64,000 bases of DNA from Larimichthys crocea (taxonomy: Eukaryota; Chordata; Actinopteri; Sciaenidae): the NCBI RefSeq assembly GCF_000972845.2, contig NC_040016.1:9754701-9818700 (forward strand), read 5' to 3'. Shown here one piece after another: positions 37,412 to 49,900 of the stretch. Each line of letters starts with the position of its first letter. Positions within the stretch are counted from its first letter, which is position 1. The translations under genes were made by a program, and so were the position numbers. Under the pieces are notes generated by a model that ran no database searches, was not told where the DNA came from, and worked only from the letters and a program-made list of their open reading frames with translations.

Positions 37412-38325
37412 AGCAGCCCACACTGTGAACTAACATGTATCCTATATAACTGTATGTTTCACACTGATACTGAGTTACCAACTGTTAGCAAAGAAGTACT
37501 TATGTGTAATCATATTTAGGAGTGTGCACAATATACTGTAGGATTCATATGCTTTTCCCGTAGTTTAAATGTGCTGTGATGATGTTTTTCTGTACATAAA
37601 AGTAGTGTCTTTAAGCCTGCGTTACTTGACATAATGTGTGCAAGGACCATTGACAGATGGAGTGACTCCATGGGCCAAAGTCCTGCTTGCTGCATGGAAA
37701 CATTTAACATAGTTAATGAGTTACAGAAATTGCCCTGTGCCTTGTTTATCCAAAACGGGTCAGTGATTGCCAAACTTTCCTAGAGTCAAGAAGCAGGACA
37801 GAATGATTTTTTTTATCTCTTGACCTCCATATAAAATGTTTTGAAGCAACACATTTAGCGTGTGATTTGTATATTTTGGAAAACAAATAAGCAAATGTGA
37901 ACCAGAGCAAGCCTTCTTCCATTATGTCTTAAATAGTCCAGCTCGACCAAGCTGTTTCATCATCCTGCGTGCACATGTAATTAGGTGTTTGAATTCTTTT
38001 AACAAATGTTTGACCAAAAAAACCCGTTTGACAGACGTATCAGCTTTCTGGCCACCTGGCCTGCAGTTTTGTCTTCACTTGCTTTATTATTATTTTTTTT
38101 TATAGTTTGTGTTGTAGAATGTTTTTGTATTCACATCTTTGATTTTAAGCCATTTATTGTATCCAGGCAGCCGTTTAATAACATTCAGCTATATGGATCT
38201 GTTTTAATATGGATGCCACTGCACTTTGGGGTGCTGAATAATGTTTTATGCCTAGTTGAATGTAAGTGCATTTACCCTGTGATTGTATGTTTATTTTATC
38301 AATAAAAAATGCCAAAATAACATTT
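37412..38325 (+). other. irf6: irf6 3' UTR
   Basis: AT-rich, ending at AATAAA 38301-38306 (TTATCAATAAAAAATG), giving about 0.9 kb of 3' UTR. No coding signal. Confidence 0.6.
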
Positions 38326-38744
38326 GAGTTTATGGATTATTTACTGACCATTGTTTGTTTACTTTGCTGTCCCAGCTGATAGACTGGTGATGCATTTTTG
38401 AGTTACTTAACTGCAACTTCTGAGTGTGTTCATGCAGCAATGCTGACCTCCAGTGGTTTAGTTTAACTGCAGCAGGTCTGGTTAAATGTTTTGTGGTCCA
38501 CTGTTCACATCAGAAGAGGTCCTAAACCTGCAATGTGAGGCTGCAAGTGTTCGTGTTCATTTGATATCCAGCCAATTGACAATAAATATCAAATATATCA
38601 TTAAATCGACCAAAATAAAGCGTGATTCCATTCATCAGACCCCCTGACTGTAGATTTTATTGCAAAGACAGTTCAAATTAAATTATGACATACCATTCAA
38701 TCAGTTCACAATAATAAATTCTCTTCATACATAAACAATATTGA

Positions 38745-39355
38745 AGAAGTATTCAGATATGTTTTTGTATTATTACATGTTGTATTAGATAATAAAAGCA
38801 ACAATACCACAATACTAAAAGTACTCATTAGACAACAACACAAAAGCAGAATTTAAATCTTGTGGCCGGCCACCATAGAGCTAATTTTAGTAAAAAGTAA
38901 TGCCACATATATTAAAAATAAAACAAAAAAAATTTAGTAACCAGTTGTCAAAAAATATATAGTGACTCAAAAGTACAATATCCATCTAATTTCTGTACTG
39001 CTTAGAGCTACAGGGGGCCAGTGCCTATCCCTGCTGGCATTAGGCGACGGGCAGTGTAGACACTGAAGTCCACATCAAAGGGACACCAACTAACCTGCCT
39101 GTCTTTGGACTGTGGGAGGAAGCCAGAGTACTCAGAGAGAACCCACACAGACACGGGAGAACATGCAAACTCCAAACAAGGTTTGAACTAGAAACCTTCT
39201 TCCCCTGAGGCCACAGAACTAACCACTGCACCACCGTGCCGCTCTAAAAGTACAATATTTCCCTCTGAATGCAGGGGAGTGGGAGTATAAGGGAAAAATT
39301 CAAATAACTGCACTCCTTGATGTACTTTGTACTTTCCACTGCTGCTTTACAGGCA
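38745..39355. mobile_element. fragmented hAT-like fish element, interrupted by a SINE
   Basis: Left part: GAAGTATTCAGATATG, then CAATACCACAATACTAAAAG and TACTCATTAGACAACAAC. Right part: AAAGTACAATATTTCCCTCT, GGGAGTATAAGGG and CTTTGTACTTTCCACTGCTG. Both are pieces of the recurrent non-autonomous element also seen at about 21.7 and 30.4 kb, in consistent order on each side of the SINE. No transposase. Family name is inferred from remembered fish repeats. Confidence 0.5.
38982..39245 (-). mobile_element. tRNA-derived SINE with perfect 13-bp target-site duplication
   Basis: On the minus strand it begins GAGCGGCACGGTGGTGCAGT and GGTTAG (A-box region), then AGTTCAAACC (B-box-like), TGTTCTCCCGTGTCTGTGTG and TCCCACAGTCCAAAGACAGG. 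It ends in a region related to GGGATAGGCTCC and TTAGATGGA. This is a widespread fish SINE-like family. It is flanked by AAAAGTACAATAT at both 38969-38981 and 39246-39258, a clean 13-bp duplication of the older element it entered, and is about 264 bp long. Confidence 0.85.
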
Positions 39356-39359
39356 GGAT

Positions 39360-41006
39360 TACTGTGAATAGGTGACCCATATTAGTGCTGGATCTTGTAT
39401 AATTTGTATAATAATAGTAACATTTGATTCCCTCATGAGATCCGTTGAACTAAACGTGGTCACATTGTTTAGTGTGTGTTCAGTGCATCACTAAAGAACT
39501 TGTTCCAGTTAATGTTTGGTAGGTCGGTGTGATTCAGTTGACATTTAAAAGGCTTGTAGTTTTATTGTGAATCTAGTTTGCAGAGTGTCTCATTTGATTA
39601 CATTTGTGTGGTTTCCATGGGGAGTCAGAGGGTGCAGAGAAGAAATATTGACAGAGATTTGAAACGCTACAGCTTGATAACACAGATACTTCCTATCTGT
39701 AGGATATTGTATTGACCCTATTAGGGGACATGCGGAAAGACACATTAAAGCATTTCAAACTGGATGTTGAAAAGAGATTAACTTGACTTTGGTAGATTTT
39801 GTTTAGACATATGTAACTAAGTACAATAAAATGGTTGTTTTACAAAGGTATGACCCTCCCTGAGGTTCAGTTTGTAACAGTTAATATCAGTTCATTAAAA
39901 GCAATGAACACTGCTTTGTCTCTTCTTTAATTTTTAATTCTAATTTTAATTCTAATTTTCAATAATTGTGTACCTAACTTGTTGATGGATATAATCCACA
40001 TTGTTAAACAATTAAACAAAGCTTTCTATGAGCAAAAGGGAAATGTTGAAGCTTTATGGCTGAATAATTGAAATACCACAATGTTGTAGGCTGGAAATAA
40101 TGACAAGCACTGATAGGATAAGGTGATTTCCTCAGTATCTGGTAACCTTTGCTCAGGTGGGATGCCACACTAGAGATCTCACACCCTCAACAGAATTGGT
40201 TCAGATCGTTAAGCTACTGACACTGGACTTTGTTCTTCTCCTTTTACGAGGAAGTCTTGGGTGTATCGTGTTGTTGACTTAGGTACGGGATTAAAATATG
40301 CGTTGTATTCGTACCAAACGGTAAAATAACACAGAAGGAAGTAACAACATTCAAGTGCCAGACAATTAAGGTAAGACAATTAATCTCCACAGTAAACTGA
40401 ATATGTGTTTGTGGATATCATCTTTGAGTAGATCATCTGCAGTGACGGGTTTGTGTGTGTTTGTTTCATTTAAGTTCATTCAAACAAAATCACCACAATT
40501 GTCTTTACAGTGAAACAAGATCTGGACAGACAGAGAGAAGAAGTCTGACTTAACGTAAAATGTTCTGTGAAATCTGTGCGTGAACTATATCAGCATCGTT
40601 TCGTTGTATTCGAACAGATCATTTACCTTCGGAATGATTTACTGATCTACATTTGTGGTATGAGACAGTCAACAAAGTTTTATTTAAATGTATCAATTTT
40701 TTTAGGTGAAACAGCAACATAAAGATTGTTCACTTTGCTGTGCTGCCACATGATTATAACTAGTTGGTTATTAACCACAGCTATCTATTAACTTATTGCT
40801 AATAACAAAGTGTGCTTTTAACATGGACAGTATTTGTTTCTGAGTTTTCTCATTGTTAAACTTTAGCCACCTTTGAAGAAAGACTGATGGCACGACCAAC
40901 ATTGGAAAATAAAGGATTTATTGATTTATTTCAGATGCAGGATGCTGACACAGCTCATACCACTGACTTCACACATTTATGATGTGTATATCATATGATA
41001 TTGCAG
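39360..41006 (+). other. eps8l3: intergenic DNA and putative eps8l3 5' non-coding exon
   Basis: AT-rich spacer. A good donor (CAATTAAG|GTAAGAC) at 40370/40371 probably ends a non-coding eps8l3 exon, since the start-codon exon opens with an acceptor (GATATTGCAG at 41006). No other gene seen. Confidence 0.4.
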
Positions 41007-41028
41007 GTGTGTTCAGTCAGTACTGACG

Positions 41029-44000
41029 ATGTTCACGAGTAACAGTCTCTCTGGCAATGACAACATCAGCTATGCAGATTCAATCCTGTCCAAGTATGTA
41101 TACACAGTTTTATGAGGTTCATTGATCAGTTGTTTGATGACTTTATTTATCAGCAGATGATCAATGTTTTAATTTCTTCAATTATGTTGTGACAGTGGTT
41201 ACTCCCTCATGGATGACGCGTCATCACAGGTATCAAATCTGTCGAGGCCCAGCGCAAAGTTAATCTACTGTAAGTCGACACTGCTGTACTTGACATAATC
41301 AGCTATTATATATTTTTTGAATATTGAAGACTGGCTTATATTCTTAACAGTGCAAAGGAAAGAGTACGCAGCATCGATAAACAAGATGTTGGACAAACTT
41401 CAGTACAAAGTGGAGGTATCATACGTAACATTATCCGCATAAATATGACCCTTTCTGAATCATTCTGTATATAATGTGTCTCTTTAATGTCTCTCTGCTA
41501 CAGCACTTGTTCACTTGTGACCTGGATGGGAAGGAGTTAAAAAATATAGCCGACTGCGTGGAGCGGCTGAAGCTGCTGGATGGGATAGGTCGTGTGTGGG
41601 GTCAGAGCATGCTGCTGGAGGTGCGAGGTCCTAAACTGCTGCTCACGGACATTGAAACCAAAGTAAGTACAAAATAAAATATAAATCTGATGGGTTTAGT
41701 TTCTTCCAGGACAGCAATGACCTCACCCATGGAATAAGAGGTCAATGAATGATTAGATAAGTATGAAAAAAGATAGAAACAATAAATATTTATGGGTTCC
41801 ATGCTGTGTTTCCACTTCTACGCAGATGACGCTCAGCTCTATATTTAAGACTGTCCTTTGAAGTGACATCATAAAAACACCTGACTTTAACATGAAAGAC
41901 CACTGTTTGCTTCCAGTTTCCTGACACAATCCTACATCGGTTTCTTTTAACTATGTCTAAGATTGTTCCCAATCTAAATCCATATGGTTATTATTGTAAT
42001 CATGAAGACGAAGATGCCTAAGTCTTAACAAAGTAGTCATTTAAACCCAAACCAAGATGTTTCCCTAACCTTCACAAAGTAATTTACATTTCCCTCGACC
42101 TAACCAAGTTGTTTTTGTGTCTAAACCTGACCAAACCTCAACCATAGTGTGGTCACATCATAACATAGGCAGATTTATTTTTCAACGACACTAACAAGTG
42201 ATTTCATCCTTGCTATAGGATACTGTATCTCTGCTTCAGCTGATTATCTGACTCCCGTCGACAATCTTGCAATCTTTTAGAATTCAGAGACTTTAAGGGG
42301 TCAAAATTTTGTCTTGACTAAAATAAAGACACAACAGAGATTTTAACCGACCACCTGCAGACTCTGGAACAGTCTGTAGATTTGAGAATCTTCCACTTAC
42401 TTATAATTAAGAATATAAATAAAATCAATCTTTTCAAACTTGACTTTAAATAAAAGCATTATTTTTTCTCACTTATCTGTGTATGTGTAGAGTCTATGAA
42501 GTCTGTGATGTAGTTTATACGTATGAAACCATGTTATGTTTTTTGCAGGAGGAGCTGGAGTCCATGGCTCTCAGTGACATCCTGGAGCTAAAGGCTGTGC
42601 TGGACTCTGGAGTGTGGAGCTCCCTGCTCACAGTGGCAGTCCAACAAGAGAGAGAACACACCGCCGTCTTCATGTTCCAGTGTGAAGATGTCAGGGTGAG
42701 GACAAACACATGGAAACGGCTGTTAATCGTGACTGTTGAGTAAAAGAAACAGTGAGTGCATGTTGCTTTGTTGGTGTTTACAGGCTGATTATGTTCAGAA
42801 GAATCTCTCACTTGCACTGTCACGTAAGAAAGAGGATTCAAGCGTCAGGTAAGAAGCAGAATAAATACCTGAAACTTCATTTATTTATTTATTTATTTGC
42901 CTTTTCTTTCTAAAATTGTCCCACACACTTTTTGAAGCAGTCATGGAGGATTCAAAGCTGAACCTAAAGAGCAGAAGCCTGCGTTTGACCCTGTGCCCCT
43001 GTGGACGTCTCCTGACTATGGTGAGAGAGACCTTACAGGTCTTGAATTTATAAATAATGATGGGATGTATATGAACCTTCAGTTTCTTTGTAGATATGGA
43101 TGAGGGTGGCACCCCCGAGCCTGAACTCTTTGTACATATGGAGGTGCAGGAGGAGGAGGAAGAGGAGGAGGAACCGTCACAGCAGTTTTTCACCACAGAA
43201 GAAGAAGATTTGCCTCCTCCACGCCGATACACAGAGGTGGACAGGAATGTAGTGAGTGTCCTTTTGAATTCAGACACAGGATATGTGGAAGCTATATTTC
43301 ATACACTGATTAGCTGCGGCATGTTTTGGTTTTTAGGATACATGTGTAGTAACAGAGAAAAAATATGGACATGACTTTTCTTTCCAGGATATCTTGAATC
43401 ACATTTTAGGCGACATAGAAATCTTCATTGGACAAGTATCTGCGGTCGTTGCTAAAAATGCAAAGAAAAAGAAGAAGAAGAAGAAAAAACAAAAAGGTAC
43501 TTTAATGCAGAAGGCCTACAAACACATAGACACACACGGTATCTAACTTACACATCAACTTCATGTTTTTATTTTATTGTTTCAGCCGTGGACGGCATGC
43601 CCTCTGCAGAAGAATTTGTAACGTGTCTCCAGAAGATCAAATTTGGTTTCAACCTTCTGGTACGTATCCTTAATCACATTTACACTTATGATTGATGATT
43701 GATGTTATTCCTGTTGACTGTAGTGTACAGTGTGTGTGTGTGTGAGACACATTTGCTGCTGTGTATTATGTATTCAAATGTTTTTCATTTTAACAGGGGG
43801 AGCTCAATGGAAACATTAATAATCCCAGTGCTCCTGAACTCGTTCACTCGTTATTCTCCACATTAAATTTTGTAAGTGACTAAATCTGTTCAATTTGAAT
43901 CATCTTTGATAGTTGTGATTTTAAATAACCTGAACACATATAACTTTTAGGATTTTAGTACTAATAATCACAGTTAAAACAATCAAAATATAATTAAAAC

Positions 44001-46636
44001 CACATGGTATCACAAGCTGTATTATAGATCTTTCATTTTGAAAGATAAATTGCTGTGTTCTGTTATTGAATTACTGCCAATTTATATTTTTACATTTTTA
44101 TTCATGAATTTATTGATATATATTTGATATTAGTGTTTGCAAATTCTGAGACTACTGCACTTCTTTTTTGTTAAAAGTATATGTTTCCTCATCAGGTGGT
44201 CTCTCACTGTCCTGAGGATCTGCCAATGACCATTGTGGCACCGCTGCTGATCCCTCAGGCAATCCGTCTGATGAGCGAAGAGGCCTCTGCAGAGGAGGAC
44301 CAACTGTGGCAGTCTCTGGGAGACGCCTGGAACATCCCCAGGTAAGATAAATGACTACTGCACCTAATAAGCTGCTTTTATTATTTGCAACATCTCACAA
44401 GTACTGTACATTAGTGCAGAAGTATTGCAAGTATGAAGTATGTCCACTTTATGCTACTTTACTTTCTAATGCACTTAATTTATTTGACAGCTTTAAATAA
44501 CATCTGTTATGATTCTGAAAATAATTACCAGCACTAAATGGCCAGAAGACGATGAGGACATCCCGACATTCACTCCAGAGTTCTTTGATGGCTGGCAGCC
44601 CCCTGAGGTGTCTGCAACACCTGAACCCAGAGAACCGGTGATCAGACGGCGACAGAGTCCAAAACCTGGACCCAGTAAGGTCAATCATCACACCAAACCA
44701 CCACCAGTGCAGCCTCCTGGACCCAGTAAGGTCAATCATCATCCCAACCAACCCCCAGTGCAGCCTCCAGCCCCCAAGTGGAAACCACAAAACCCCCCAC
44801 GGTACGTATAAGCACACACAACTGCGATTCGACGTCATGTAAATGTTTTAAACCTTAAAGGTTTTTGATGTACTTTGATTTTTGTTTTGTTTTTTAGCCC
44901 ACGTGAACCGCAGTACATGCGCGTTATGGCTGACTTCATTTCAAGAAACGACAGAGAGCTCACCGTCAGAGCAGGAGACACAGTTGACGTGAGTATTAGT
45001 GACATGAACCAACATATTCTCTCTGTTATTTTCTCCATTATATCAACTCTTTTGTCTGTCCACAGCTACTGGACAAGTCAAAGCAGTGGTGGAAAGTAAG
45101 GGACAGCAGAGGGGACGAGGGCTACGTGCCCAATAACGTCCTGGGGGCTGATACTAATGATGAGCAACCTATCCAGGTGGGTGCCACTAACACTTAACTC
45201 ACTCAACTTAGGCTTTAGTATCACAGGAAGACTCCACAGCTGTAAAAGTAATGATGATCCCATCAATGAGCAGCAAAGGTAAAGCAGCAACTTTACTGTG
45301 AGAAAATAGAAACGTCAGTCTCAGATTACACTTTTACTCAAGCAGGACTCAATGAAATGAGCACTTACCTGTTACACAACATGCTTGTGAGTAAATTATG
45401 TGTCACTTCTCAGTGACTTTGACCTTCTGGCTGACATTTACCTGAGAGGGAAATTCACCACTGTGGTGGGAAAATACAAATATGATCAAAATGATGACAA
45501 AATGTCAAATATATTTGGAAGCTGCATCATTTCAAAAAAACTGAATGACATCTCTGTAACCTTTCATGTTAAGGCTAATGGCATCGCTGGCGTAATAACA
45601 TCTTTGCATACATGTTCTCAGAGAAGTGAAGGTCCTCCTGTCCTAACAAAGAAGTCTAAGCCTGCACAAGTGAAACACTGGCTCGAAGACAAGGGCTTTA
45701 GCCCAATGTAAGTACATACATTAGATATAATACATAAATATCGTATTTAAAAATTAAAATTCAAAAAGTTCATCTAAGGTGGTAAAACCTACTGAAATCT
45801 ATTGAGCTTTGTCTCTTGTCATAAGTTTATTCCATTATGTAAACATTTGTTTACAGCAGCGTTTAATGATGCATGTACATGAGCCGCTTTAAAAAACTAA
45901 TTTTCGGTGTGTGGATCTGCATTACAAAACCATGAAGTGTTGTGGTTTTTATGTTTGTGTTATTTTTGCCACACTTGCTTGAACACATCAACTTTAGTTT
46001 ACCTGTCTCGAGGAGTACGACTACTGCTGTCTGGTTCCGGAGAAACCCTGATGATGTCATAACCCTGATGATGTTAGGGTTGACTTTATGTTGCCAGGGT
46101 AATTTTATCTTATCTTGGTGTGGACTTGAGACTTAGATCTTTGAACACCTGTTCTCCGGGCTTGAAAGAAGTATTTATGATGCAGGGGGTGTCTAATTAA
46201 AGATACTGCTGAGCATTATGGGAAATGTAGGATGTGTTTTTGGAGCTTTGGTGTCAGGAGTTTTCCAATTTCCAACCTGAACTTAATCAACGCACGTTAC
46301 ACTTTGTCTAACTTTTAATGTTAGAACGAACCTGATAATTGATTAACGACAGATCAACGTTACTTCTTGCAGCACTGTACGCTGTCTGGGCGTGTTGAGC
46401 GGCTCCATGCTCCTGAGTATGACCAGAGAGGAACTGAAGATAGTGTGCCCAGAAGAAGGAGGGCGAGTCTTCTACCAGTTACAAGCAGTAAAGTCCGAAC
46501 TGGCTGTAAGTGACAGTGTAGTTTCGCTTGTCTCCAATGGAGATTTATTTATTTATTATCACACTGATGAATGCTGGTGTAAACACAGACACCTCTCTGA
46601 CTGTTTTGTGTTTCATCAATGTAGGCTGCCAGTTAA
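41029..46636 (+). CDS. eps8l3: EPS8-like protein 3
   Basis: EPS8-family adaptor linking receptor signalling to Rac and actin, typical of intestinal and other epithelia. Coding exons: 41029-41093, 41196-41269, 41351-41415, 41504-41662, 42549-42695, 42784-42848, 42941-43020, 43094-43251, 43388-43496, 43586-43659, 43797-43871, 44196-44341, 44532-44801, 44898-44988, 45066-45176, 45622-45707, 46373-46505, 46625-46636; all GT..AG and in phase, 639 residues (human 593). Evidence: SRPSAKLIYLQRKEYA (human SRPSSRAIYLHRKEYS) before a PTB domain with GRVWGQ and LLLTDIETKEEL; the EPS8 helical region with DILNHILGDIEIF and SAPELVHSLFSTLNF; an SH3 at about 500-560 (ELTVRAGDTVDLLD, QWWKVRD, GYVPNNVL); and a C-terminal SAM-like domain (VKHWLEDKGFSP, CLGVLSGSMLL). 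It carries a poly-Glu tract (about 43148-43174), a poly-Lys tract (43464-43492) and a tandem proline-rich duplication. Confidence 0.93.
41807..42440 (+). mobile_element. LINE (L2-like) fragments in eps8l3 intron 4, nested with another repeat
   Basis: At 41814-41849 the plus strand reads FHFYADDAQLYI, the YADD catalytic block of LINE reverse transcriptase, and is then broken. About 500 bp on, near 42360-42385, CTCTGGAACAGTCTGTAGAT resembles the LWNSL-coding end of L2-type elements. Between them lies another recurrent fish repeat (CCTAACCTTC, CTAACCAAGTTGTTTTTGTG). All pieces are decayed and non-coding. Confidence 0.6.
44665..44766 (+). repeat. eps8l3: 51-bp in-frame tandem duplication in eps8l3
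   Basis: Two consecutive 51-bp units (44665-44715 and 44716-44766) encode 17-residue repeats PGPSKVNHHTKPPPVQP and PGPSKVNHHPNQPPVQP. They lie in the proline-rich linker before the SH3 domain and differ at only a few bases, implying a recent duplication. Confidence 0.9.
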
Positions 46637-46985
46637 ATGAGACCGACAGCGCACGCAGCAAGAGAACATCACGGAGGAAGAGGAGGAAATCACTGTTGAC
46701 TGAAACAAGTCACCAGTGACCAAATGCTGTGAACAAACAGGGTTAAGCCATGAGTGACATTTACAGCTTATTTGGCCTTAGTGCGACATAAAATCAGCTG
46801 GCAAGCTATATCATAAAATGCATTTAGACAATTTATCCAGCAATTCTGTGCTAATAAGATATTTAACAAAGTGTAATGGTATGAATTATGTAACAAGAAT
46901 GGGGTGAGTAATAATTAATGTATTCACTATGTAAACGTAAATGTAATGTAAATAAAAGCTACGTTTGACTCATTACAAAGATTTA
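46637..46985 (+). other. eps8l3: eps8l3 3' UTR
   Basis: Short 3' UTR ending at AATAAA 46951-46956 (GTAAATAAAAGC). A frame crossing the stop in another phase (46528-46719) ends in an R/K-rich stretch but is out of frame with the last exon. Confidence 0.6.
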
Positions 46986-46989
46986 GTGA

Positions 46990-49900
46990 ATAAACATGCT
47001 TTATTTCATTGTCCAGACATTACACATGAACCTTATCAGAAGCATTTGAATCTGTTTAACACTGGCAATCCATTTCAGGCAAAAAACAAAAAAACTAAAC
47101 ATGGCTACAGGTGAATGGACATAAAATTAAAACTATAAATCAAAAAGTGTGAAAAAGTGACAAGACTGTAAAAACAAAGATAGACACAAATATCTCGAGT
47201 GTGAACGTCAGAATACTCGATAAATGCACTGTAAAGTTACTGCACAGAAATAATTCAGTCTGAAGGAAACTGTGAACGATGAATCTGTGAGTAGAATATA
47301 TTTTTAGTAAGTGGTATGATTTGGGTTGCCATTCAAATAATCACTGTTTACTGCTCAGAGGATAACAGTAAATGGTCTGTTGTCTATCGCATGTCAAGTG
47401 CAATTATTTACTGGAATTAATCAATTAGTTGATGGAGACAAAATAATCAGTAATAATTGTGGTAAAAGTTCTTTTAAATCACTGATAAAATGATAAAATT
47501 TTGGCCAAAACAAACAATTTGAATACGTCAACACCCCTTACACTACGAGGAATTCTTATGGGAATATTTCACTATTTTTTTCTGATATTTTATAGACCAA
47601 ACAATTAATGGATTAATCCAGAAAATAGTCAGTAGATTAATAAATAGTGAAAATAATCATGTCCCTACTGTTGCTGAACACGGAGCAGCAACACGACAAA
47701 GATTAGTATGTGTGAGGTAGGGTGCACTACGCTGTGAGTGGCTCTGTGGTAAAGACAACATGAATCCACGAAGTGGACACAAATATAGTAAACAACAAGT
47801 TGTAAAGATGAACGGATAAAAAAAAAGGTTCAGGTCAGTCCAGACGAACTGTCTCTCAGTGATAAGGTACCATCATCAAACGATAAGCCATAATCAACCT
47901 TACAAAATGTTACAAAGTAGTCAACAGGATGAGAGAAAATGAAGCTGCAGTAATCAGACATTAATATACTTTGTGCAAGTTTAGATTAAAATGAGTCTTT
48001 TTAACCAAAACACACACACACAAAAAAAAAGAACCAACTCTTAAGATGAGATGTAGATATCAGGGTGTTGTGTGTGTGCAGAGGTCGGTTTCTGACTGTA
48101 GAGACAGCTTACGGTATCTATCATGTTCCTGTCTATCATGGGCGCAATAGGTGTACTATCATAATAAACAAAGGATGATCAGTAATAAGAAAAAATAATG
48201 GCTAAATATGCAGAACAGACACTAAAAATGTAGAATTAACAAACAATAAAACCATATTGGAAAAAAAACTCTATTGTCATAACATAATGCCAATTCACGA
48301 AAATCAACAGCAGCAAAACTAAGTGTTAAACCTTGACATCAATATATTGTGAATATAAAATTTCTTATCTCTATATCGCCCTTACAAAAATACACTTTGT
48401 ACATGAAATCCACGAGTTTCCCCATGTTCAGCACGCAACTTCAACGCATCGCTCGAACACTTTAGAAGCTACTCTATTGTTGCTTGAACAAAGCCGGCTT
48501 CCCCTCTTTAATCGCCTAAAGCAACACATGTGTACATACTAATACATTACAGGTGCTTATTCGAATAAAGGCTGACGTTTTCTGATTGGCTCTCCTCGTT
48601 CTTGGCATCAACTTTTACTCGACAGTCTTACGTGTAAGAAGAATGCTCACAGTTTGAAGGTGAAGTTGGACTGTGTCTGGTGGCGGGTTGTGATAAGATG
48701 ATGAGTGTACGATACAAAATGTGATGCCAGCTTTGGGATTTTTTTTTGTTTGTTTTTTCTTAAATGCTACAAGAACCATGCAACAGTCTTAACCATGACC
48801 CAGCATGGTTTGCTCATTTCTACATGGTGATCTGAATCGAAAGCTGGTCGGCAGCCCTGAATTAGTTAAGATGCTTCACAAAAACAGCTTGCTCTAAGCA
48901 ACTCATTCTCTCCTGCCATCCATTATTCATGCAGGCATGCACAAAAAAAGCACTTATAAGTAGTGAACTAGAAACAAATCAACTTTTTTTTCCCCCTCAC
49001 ATGAAGGCCAAGGTAAAAGCTATTTTACACCGAGCGAGCAGCTAGGTGGTTTCAGTTCCATTGGTGTGTGGATATTACAACAGCGCAGAGGTCTACCGTG
49101 TATGACTGAGTTCTTGCAGGTGATAAGAGACAAAAACTGGGCATGCAGTGCCCAAAAGCTGAAAATGAAAAGGCACTGTGAAGTATTGGCTTGGTGCATA
49201 TGTACAGTGGACTGCATGCAAAAAGGGGGAAAACATGACGAAGGAATGAGTGAAATGAAGGCCGTAAGGAGGGAGAGGGGGTCCGTATCTGCATGGCCAT
49301 CATGAGGTAACATTAACAGCGTTCTCCTCGGACGATGCTGAATTACATCTACGTTTATTTGTGCTGTGCAATCTACAATGCACATTTTTTCCCTTTATGA
49401 GTCTTCTGTACCATCGAAGCGAGATGATTTTCAACATTCATTGGAGCTCATTTCATTCGCAGATAAAAGAAAACAACTTGCTTCATGGAATGTTTGCAGT
49501 CAACCACAGTTAGTCTGCTTCTCTCCTGACCTGAAGCTGAGCTGATTTAAAAATCACGGAAGAACGATTTTGTTGAGTGCAAATAAATGATCTGACACCA
49601 CGCCAGGCACCATGCATGGCTGTTGTGATGTTCAGCGCTGCAGCATTCGGAGAAACGCTATCCCCTCTTGTTACAGGACTTGTCATTCAATCACTCTATA
49701 TCTGAAAGCCTTTAAGCCGCCCTGAAGCGGCTTAAAACGTGAAACCTGTCGTGTAGGTACGTCCAACCATCACTGATAACTCTACTGTATTATTTCAATA
49801 AAAGTGCATCAGCAATCCTTCATTATAAGTTTTTTAGAATCAAGACCGTAGATGCATTAAGTTCAGTCAAGCAGCCTGACTATAGTGGAAGATAGGCAAG

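Noticed and set aside
45400..45621. Upstream extension of the eps8l3 exon at 45622
   Set aside because: Open in frame, but the upstream exon joins in phase directly to the CATGTTCTCAG acceptor at 45621, giving the expected protein; the extension is intronic.
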